This document shows positions 57,601-64,000 of a stretch of 64,000 nucleotides of DNA, piece after piece (position 1 is the stretch's first letter; each line of letters opens with the position of its first letter). Source of the DNA: Benincasa hispida (Eukaryota; Streptophyta; Magnoliopsida; Cucurbitales; Cucurbitaceae); the NCBI RefSeq assembly GCF_009727055.1, contig NC_052358.1, forward strand, positions 42,166,904-42,230,903, in the 5' to 3' direction. A program made the position numbers and the translations under genes. The notes under the pieces are model-generated. The model did not search any database, was not told the origin of the DNA, and was given only the letters and a program-made list of their open reading frames with translations.

Positions 57601-58680
57601 ATTTGCTAGCATAACAATAATGATTATGAATGACATCTTTGATCTCTATGAGATGTATTATATAGTTTGAATCTTGGACGAAAAATATCGCTATTTGATA
57701 AAAGATATCCTTTTTGTTTTTTTTTTTTTTTTATAAATTGTTTAGTCACTAAAATATCTTAATTTTAACTAAACTATATTTTATTAGCTAACGACATTCA
57801 CTACTTTAGTTTATGATTTTCAAAATAGTTTCGATGGATAATGTAACCTACTTTAACTTATTATTTGAAACATTGTATATCTTACTAAAGATTGATTCAA
57901 TGAATATGACCTAAACTTGTTTTTTTAAAAAATCACTTTTCCTAATGGAGGAAAAGTCACCTATTGTAATGTAAGTGATGACAGCTTCAAGGGATAAAAA
58001 AGAAGTATCATACAAAGTTTTTGGGTTTTTGATCAATATAAAAAAAGGGCAATCAAAAGAGTCAATATTCTTCATGCATCAGTTACAATTTTATCCTATT
58101 AATGCCATGCAATGGATTCTCAAAATCCTTTGGAAATAACTTTTACTCTTTTCTTAATTTGGTAAGATGGTTAGATTTTTTGGTGGTATCTAAAATGAAA
58201 AATATATCAAAAAGAGAAAAATGGAGTTGCATGGTTGGAGACTTTTGTACTATTCTGAAATTTTGAATCTCATATTCATACTTCCATACTTGTCATGAGG
58301 TTATATTTCAGTAATTAAATTAAATGCTTTTTTTACTCAATTACTTGTTGAATTGGCCAAGTTGTAGTTAACAACATAACTAATGAATTCTTTTAAGAAC
58401 ATTAATCATTTTTTGTGTTTGATAAAATTGATTATATTTAAACAAAATTACCTTTTCACTTAGGTTGATTTAATTGGTTTACAGTATAGCTTTGGAATTA
58501 GTTTACTTGAAAATCAGTACATTTTCTAATGAATTAATTAGAATATTAGTGTGAATATAATCACAACTCAATTGGACTGGAATCAAGTATGTACTACCTT
58601 AAAGTTAGGTTGATCTCCTTCCTATGATTGTCCCAAAAAAAAGGGGATAGCAGTACTTAACCTTATGAATTAATCTTTTT
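54680..58680. other. Intergenic, AT-rich, no gene seen
   Basis: Four kilobases without a supportable gene. It contains a GTCTATCA..TATAGACT inverted-word cluster at 55150-55245 and a relative near 55690-55790. MITE-like text (CTAAACTTTAGCTTATATCAATTAAAACTTTAAA) lies around 55980-56050, and a long T run at 57717-57732. The frames 55148-55333 and 56503-56685 show no family features. Confidence 0.4.
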
Positions 58681-58686
58681 TTTAAA

Positions 58687-58707
58687 TATATATATATATA
58701 TATATAT
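58687..58707. repeat. (AT)n microsatellite
   Basis: About ten AT units in a TA-rich setting, followed at 58750-58768 by TTAATTAATTAATTAATTA. Confidence 0.85.
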
Positions 58708-58896
58708 TAAATTGGATTTAATGTATAAATAGTTATTTAATTAACGTACTAATTAATTAATTAATTATACACAAGAAAAAATTGGAAAAAAATTTGGAGA
58801 AGGGGTTAACTCTTCTTATGCTCTGCAAGTATTTACTGTGTAAATTTTTCCCTATGCTACAAAAGAAATCCTCTCTACTCTTCCAAAGGTTTTTTC

Positions 58897-59363
58897 TGTT
58901 AGCATAAATTCTTAATATCTATATTGAATAGATAAACCTTAGGATCATTCATGCCAAATTGTCAAGAATAACATACCGGATTCCATTCCATAATTGATGA
59001 TAACTTTAAGATGATAATGGATGACTATGGTCTTTCTCAACCAAAACTCCAAATGCTCTTATGGGATCTCTCTCTAGATGAGATTCAAGAAATACTGAGT
59101 GATTATTGTTTTGGTATATTGGGGACCATAGCTCTAAGGTCTCTTTTTATATACTAGTTCAATTAAGGTTTCTATTAAACCCTAATTAACTAGGAATAGG
59201 CTTCTACCCATTAAGTCCATACTCAATTAGAAATCTAGGGTCTTAATTAATTAGATCACATAATACGACTCAATCTAATAAAATAACCTCATGTGATAAA
59301 TTATTAATCACACACATAACCCATACTTTAATTAAACATATTATTATTTAAATATGTCTAACA
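58897..59363 (-). mobile_element. 467-bp LTR with adjoining polypurine tract
   Basis: It runs from TGTTAGCATAAATT to ATATGTCTAACA, so TG...CA ends with a 6-bp inverted repeat. On the minus strand the preceding sequence is GGAAGAGGGTGAGGAGGAAA (59383-59364), a good polypurine tract, so this is the 3' LTR of a minus-strand retrotransposon. A minus-strand TATA (TATATAAAAAG) lies near 59151-59141. The left flank TTTTC and the bases after the right end (TTTCC) match at 4 of 5. Confidence 0.6.
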
Positions 59364-59399
59364 TTTCCTCCTCACCCTCTTCCAATAGTAGGATACTAC

Positions 59400-59650
59400 C
59401 TATCCTTCTATCGGAATTATTGAGAATAACAACGTTATTCTTGTTATTGTGTTCAAGATTGTTCAAGGAGACATTCGTGTTCAAGATCGTTGGAGGAGTC
59501 GTCCGTTAAAATATCAAAAGGATCGTTCTAAGAGCTTGAAAATCTACAAAGGTGAGAATGATTCTTTCCTTTCTCTCAAGCATGTTATTTCACATGTTTA
59601 TTCTACACATATTCTGTTTTAGCACACTTATTTTGTTTATGTAAAAATCG
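59400..59650 (+). mobile_element. Possible LTR 3' end of another copia-like element
   Basis: GTTCAAGATTGTTCAAGG, TTCAAGATCGTTGGAGGAG and GAAAATCTACAAAGGTGAGAATG are reminiscent of the 3' part of copia LTRs, including the donor-like AAAGGTGAG that recurs in the LTRs at 3.05, 28.2, 34.5 and 36.9 kb. No boundaries were found, so low confidence. Confidence 0.3.
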
Positions 59651-60890
59651 ATTTGTGAGATGCAAGGCGTTCACACGTTTCCGTTCGGGATTCAAATCCT
59701 ATCAATCGAAAGAATCAAAGCCGACACTCCAAAAAAACCGTTGGGAGTTACCTACAATGTCCAATGCCAATATACGTCATTGGGAATAAACAATTCCCGA
59801 CGCCGTATTTGGTATGTCAGCTATAAGACCATTTGTCAAAGATTAGGTTAGGTTACCATCAGGACATTTTGCTATGTAGATTGAGTTGTTATTTAGGCCT
59901 ATTCTCGACGTGGTCTTCGGGATATCCCTCGTCTCTACCAACGCTGTGAGACTAGATTTACAATGGATTTTGTGTACTCAAGGTTCAAGTTGTTCCATCT
60001 AGTGGTGATGGTGTAATGGGATCTTCTTTATATTCCAACTGATATAATGTTAAGGGGTTAGGGGCCTACTTGTTTAGTTTTAATTATGACCTCAAAGAAA
60101 TTGTAATTTGGCGGTTGGCGCTGCAATTTAGGAAAATGAATGAACTAACTAAATTGTGTTTGCAATGATCGTATTTTCATTTATGTCGATTAGAAAACAA
60201 TTTTCTTTATTGAGGAAGAAAAATTGGATTGTAGCATTGGTTAATTACTTCTGTTGATTATAACAAACAAGTTGATTAGATGAGATGTTAAGGAAAATGG
60301 TGCTAAGCTTTAATATGATCTTTCTGCTAATACTTGAGTACAAGAGATGATTTATGTTTCCTTTGATTTTTCATCTCTATGGGTTAAGATACATTGTATC
60401 ATCTTTCGTATTGCAGTCTCTTTCTCAAGCAAGAGATGGAATTATCTCTGATTGGACTTCATAATGCTGGTAAAATTCACTTGTAAATGTATACCTTAAT
60501 GTATGTTAAATACTTATTATTGGTTATTTATTTTCTTATATTAGCTACTGCAGGTGGCCCCTTTTTTCTTCAAATTAGAGTATTAGCTATTGAATCTCCA
60601 TATTTTGTTTAAGAATATTAAATGTTTGGGAAACACTAGTAGAACCTGAAGATTAACGTGCTTGTGTATTCTCTAAAATATGAATTTCAAAGGTTTGGGG
60701 AAACATAAGTTCATCATATTTCCATAAAGTAATGTGCTTGTGTATTCCCTAAATATGATGGGCCATTTCGATCTATTTGAAAGCACTGTGAAACTGATGC
60801 TAGGTAATTTATATGTGCAACGTAACGCTTTCTTTACATAAATTTATTTGTTTTGCACCCCATTTTTGAATCGATACCCTTGGTGAGAGG
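59650..60890. other. Unassigned region with one small frame
   Basis: The frame 59660-59851 (63 codons) matches no family I know. The region 59650-60060 has somewhat higher G+C and could be a worn gene or transposon part. The rest is AT-rich without features. Confidence 0.3.
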
Positions 60891-61760
60891 TAAAATGTCA
60901 ATTAGACACTTTTTAGGTAATTTGTGGTTAGTTTTAATCAAAATGACATTTGAGAACTATTTAGGTTGTTTTAGGAGTGGGCACTTTTTAGAAACTTTTT
61001 AAGTTTTTTTGAAAATTCAACATTTATACACTTTTTAGGTACTCGATAAGTGGTCTAACATTAAAAAATTGTTGGGGCGAGGACATGAAGGGGATGCACC
61101 TTCAAGTACTTAAATATTTCTTAAAATTAAATTTAAAAATATGTTCATGCATGCAAGTATATTATGTTATTATGTGTGGCTATCCTGTAGCTATGGTAGT
61201 CAATCATGCCTATAGTGTAGTTATTATATGTTTGTGTTGTAATATGTTGTGGCTTGATTATCCTGCAGTTATGGTAACCTATTCATGCATATAGTGCCTT
61301 CTTGAAAATCGTTTAAGTATAAAGTATAGGGGCACTGAACGTCAAGAAATTAGGTTGTTTTGAGAATCAAAGTGTCACTTACACACTTTTGGGAAACTAT
61401 TTAAGTTGGTTTTTAGAGCCAAAATGACATTTAAGCATTTTAGGGTTATTTTGAGAATTAAAGGGTGACTTACAAACTTTTTGTAAAGTTTAAAATTTTT
61501 TTTGATAATCAAACTGACTGTTATGAACTATTTAGGTTATTTTGAAAGTCGAATTGGAAACACTTTTATCTTTTTATGTTAGTTTGAGAGTGAAAGTATC
61601 AATTAAAATAGGTAGTTGATTGGAGAGTGAAAGTTGCACTTCAGAATGTTGTTGGTTTCTAAATGTGCCAATCGCGAACTACACTATGATATATGTATGT
61701 GTATGTGTGTGTGTTGTTATGTTATGCATCCAGTTGTAGTCAATCATACGCTAGTCACAA
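60890..61760. repeat. Region of degenerate interspersed direct repeats
   Basis: Phrases of the form AACTATTTAGGTTGTTTT, (T)TTTGAGAATCAAA and AAATGACATTTGAG/AAGCA recur about every 70-80 bp in two clusters (60890-61030 and 61340-61600). Between and after them, ATGTGTGGCTATCCTGTAG...TAGTCAATCAT is repeated at about 61170, 61250 and 61735 in variant form. The frames 61085-61294 and 61634-61828 are by-products. Confidence 0.5.
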
Positions 61761-62269
61761 GTTTTCTTGTTCTATTGCCAAGTATAATAAGAAGCAAGTT
61801 TCTCGAGCTGACCCAAGGTCAAACATGAGGATTTGTACTAAGAATGCTAGATAAATGTGCGAATGTGGTGAAACTAATGTTAATAGAGTGAAATTGAAAT
61901 CATGCGATTAACTAAATTATGCGATGTAAATATCTAAACTAGTAGAGATTACTTTGAAATTGATTACGAGAAAACTTAAGTAACACAGTAGCCTTAATGC
62001 ATGAGAAATATATGGAGAAATCAGAATTTGGGGGAGAGCAATGCCATATCCCTAAGCTTCAACTTAAAAGTTAATATTGGTTTACAACTTCTGTTCATCG
62101 CACACCTTTCGGTGGCCAGCCATACTGATCATAATTTTATAATGCATGAATGTGTTACCTTGAGCGCAAGGTTATTTATATCTCTAAAAATATTTCTTAC
62201 TTTGCTTAATGAGATCCAAACTACTTACCCTCTCGGGCAGTTAGTTATAGCTACTTGACTCAATGAGTG

Positions 62270-63133
62270 ATCATAGGCAAGCATTTAAATAATCATACAT
62301 TGAGCAAACAGTGTAACTCTTACATAATAAGCTTAGTTCATATCATTAACCTTCCCCCTCACCCCGTGAAAATTAGGTAGAGATGGAGAAGATGATGAAG
62401 ATAACCATGATAATAATAAGATGAAGATAGAATAGTTATTTACAAAATGAATAATCTCTTAAATAGAATGTAATACAACAACAAAAAGTAGTAGAGAAGT
62501 GAAAGGAATGCAGTTGTCAACAAATTCTTGCTTCCAACAGATGGATGCCAAGGCTACTGAGTATTGAGTGGTTGTGTGAATGGAGAATGCCCTCTTAGAC
62601 TCTTGCTCCGGTGAAGCTCTGATGATGAATCGGGATGAAGTTTGGAAGATAGAAGTTCTCTCGTTAAAATCTCAAAGTCTCTCTCTATGTGTATGTGTAC
62701 ATGTATGTATTCTCATGGGTGTCAGGGCTCTATTTATAGAGTCATACGCTGGCAATTGTTGGAATTCCAACTTTGATTAGTCATTATCATCTGACACGGT
62801 AGGTGTAGGTGTCGGCACATCAATCATAATCAACATTTTGGATGCTTGATAGAAGATCACTGGTATAGGTTCAGAAATCCCAAGGCATGCGGCCAATTGT
62901 TTGTTCGTTGAGTAGGAGTTCAACGTATGCAACGAAGTCCTGCGGTCAACTACAAAATAGACACTTTTGGTGCAAATTACTCATGATATGCTGTCAACGG
63001 GAAACTTTAGTGCACTTTAGTGCAAGTATAATATTCAACATGAATTCCTAGCCAAATTAACGCATATTTGCCTATTCTATCGTCATTATTCTAAGTAAAA
63101 GGTTACAATAACTTGTATCCCAACAAGTTATCA
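62270..63133 (-). mobile_element. Ty3/gypsy LTR (3' LTR, minus strand)
   Basis: On the minus strand the sequence reads CTTGAGGACAAG (63174-63163), then TTTGGGGTG, then TGATAACTTGTTGGG from 63133. GAGGACAAG...TTTGGGGGTG-TGATAAC is the standard 3' end of Tat/Athila-type gypsy elements: end of the internal region, polypurine tract, LTR start. A minus-strand TATA box (CTATAAATAGAG) is at 62738-62727. The other LTR end is not defined; 62270 is a guess. Interior pol is not seen, so only this end is present next to copia LTR DNA. Confidence 0.6.
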
Positions 63134-63179
63134 CACCCCAAATTTAGAATAATTCTTGTCCTCAAGCATATCTTATACT

Positions 63180-63825
63180 GAAGAAATTCAAACTTACTCT
63201 ATAGGCTATACATCTATAGGCTATATTTATATCAAGTGAACTTAATATAAATGTGATTTATATTAAATGTCATGTATTGTTGAGAGAAAAGACATCTATA
63301 GGCTATATTGTATATGATACAATATGTAACTATAGATTATGTGTTATATGGGATATAATATATAGTTTATATTTGCTAAACGATCGTGTAGCTAATGCTA
63401 CAAGATCGTGTAGACTTTGCTACACAACCATGTAACATTTGCTACAAGACCGCGTATCTAGTTTGCTACATGATCACTGCAAAGAGTTTGCTGAAGGGCG
63501 GTTCGGTTCGAGCGGTTCATGACCTGATTCACTTATTTCGAACTAGAGGACTTTTGCTTATGTAATAGATAACCTTTTAAATTTCCTTTTAGGTGTCCTA
63601 TCTTGGTCCATTAACTGTTTATTTTAAATATATATATGATGTATGTTTTTTCTTATATGTCATATTGTATGTCATATAGAATCAAAACCCACCATAGGTT
63701 ATGCATTTGTTTTCATGTATCATTTATATTATAAGTGTTATAATATATGTATATGAATGATTTAATTTTATAGCATGCTCGTGCATCATATAATATAATT
63801 GTTATACTATATGCTTGCATGCATA
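63180..63825 (+). mobile_element. Copia LTR fragment (LTR 'F') with ACGATCG words
   Basis: 63230-63370 resembles the AT-rich part of LTRs 'A' and 'C' (GAGAGAAAAGAC..CTATAG, TATATGATACAATATG). 63375-63480 has CTAAACGATCGTGTAG, GCTACAAGATCGTGTAG and GCTACATGATCACTG. 63480-63800 resembles 28650-29000 (GTATGTCATATAGA.TCAAAACCCACCATAGG). The left boundary is obscured by the gypsy LTR; the right is cut by the CACTA end at 63826. Confidence 0.5.
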
Positions 63826-64000
63826 CACTAGAAGAAATTTGGGCTTTAATGTCGATTAGCAACTGACATTAAAGGCCTTCAATAACACCAAGATTGCAGC
63901 CTTCAATGTCGGTTGCAACCGACATTAAAGACCTCAATGTCGGTTCCAACTGACATTAAAGACCTTCAATGTGGTTGCAACCGACATTGAAAGTCTCAAC
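63826..64000 (+). mobile_element. CACTA transposon, left end, truncated by the window
   Basis: It starts CACTAGAAGAAATTTGGGC, a canonical CACTA terminus, preceded by ATA (possible 3-bp target duplication). Four palindromes follow: AATGTCG..(A/G)GC AACTGACATT, AATGTCGGTTGCAACCGACATT and two variants. This is the subterminal repeat array. The rest lies beyond base 64000. Confidence 0.75.

Noticed and set aside
59660..59720. Possible tRNA gene (GATTCAAATCC looks like a B box)
   Set aside because: No matching A box, anticodon arm or acceptor stem could be paired around it.

Overview
This is a nuclear chromosome window from a flowering plant, almost certainly a eudicot. It is AT-rich, its genes are spliced, and it is full of plant retrotransposons and MITE-like elements. 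Two gene families (TRICHOME BIREFRINGENCE-LIKE and YUCCA) place it in land plants. The repeat content reminded me of cucurbit genomes, but that is an impression, not a demonstration.

Four genes look intact: (1) a three-exon TRICHOME BIREFRINGENCE-LIKE wall-polysaccharide O-acetyltransferase, 16619-20237 (+); (2) an intronless PLS-class pentatricopeptide-repeat protein with an E/E+ tail, 25147-26658 (-); (3) a two-exon GH18 protein of the chitinase 2-like/RuBisCO-associated-protein type, 42855-44364 (+); (4) a five-exon YUCCA flavin monooxygenase of the YUC10/11 clade (auxin synthesis), 45709-50335 (-). Genes 3 and 4 are convergent. The genes show no sign of working as one pathway; they sit as islands in transposon-derived DNA.

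Layout. 1-2298 is the inside and right end of a CACTA-type DNA transposon, with palindromic subterminal repeats and a long array of ACGATCG words; it lies inside a copia LTR fragment (2299-3230). 3230-8165 is a broken minus-strand copia element. 8622-9042 is a MITE. 9541-15191 is a complete-length but dead copia element with two LTRs. 16.1-20.7 kb is the TBL gene. 20.7-25.1 kb is non-coding with MITE-like repeats. 25.1-26.7 kb is the PPR gene, followed by a MITE nested in another MITE (26774-27733). 27.8-41.6 kb is a pile of copia LTRs and pol/gag fragments. One of these carries two later insertions, each bounded by a perfect 5-bp target-site duplication (37574-37944 and 39294-40800). 41.7-42.05 kb is a probable LINE remnant. 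42.8-50.4 kb holds the chitinase-like and YUCCA genes. 50.4-64.0 kb has no gene I can support: it holds MITEs, solo or truncated LTRs, local tandem repeats, a minus-strand Ty3/gypsy LTR with its polypurine tract, another copia LTR fragment, and at 63826 the first bases of a second CACTA element that runs off the window.

I found no new enzymatic system. The most unusual structure is in the repeats: related LTR copies carry tandem arrays of different short words in what appears to be the same position, a 5' splice-donor consensus recurs at a matching place in several LTR copies, and a young LTR-like insertion carries four spaced palindromes just upstream of its TATA box.
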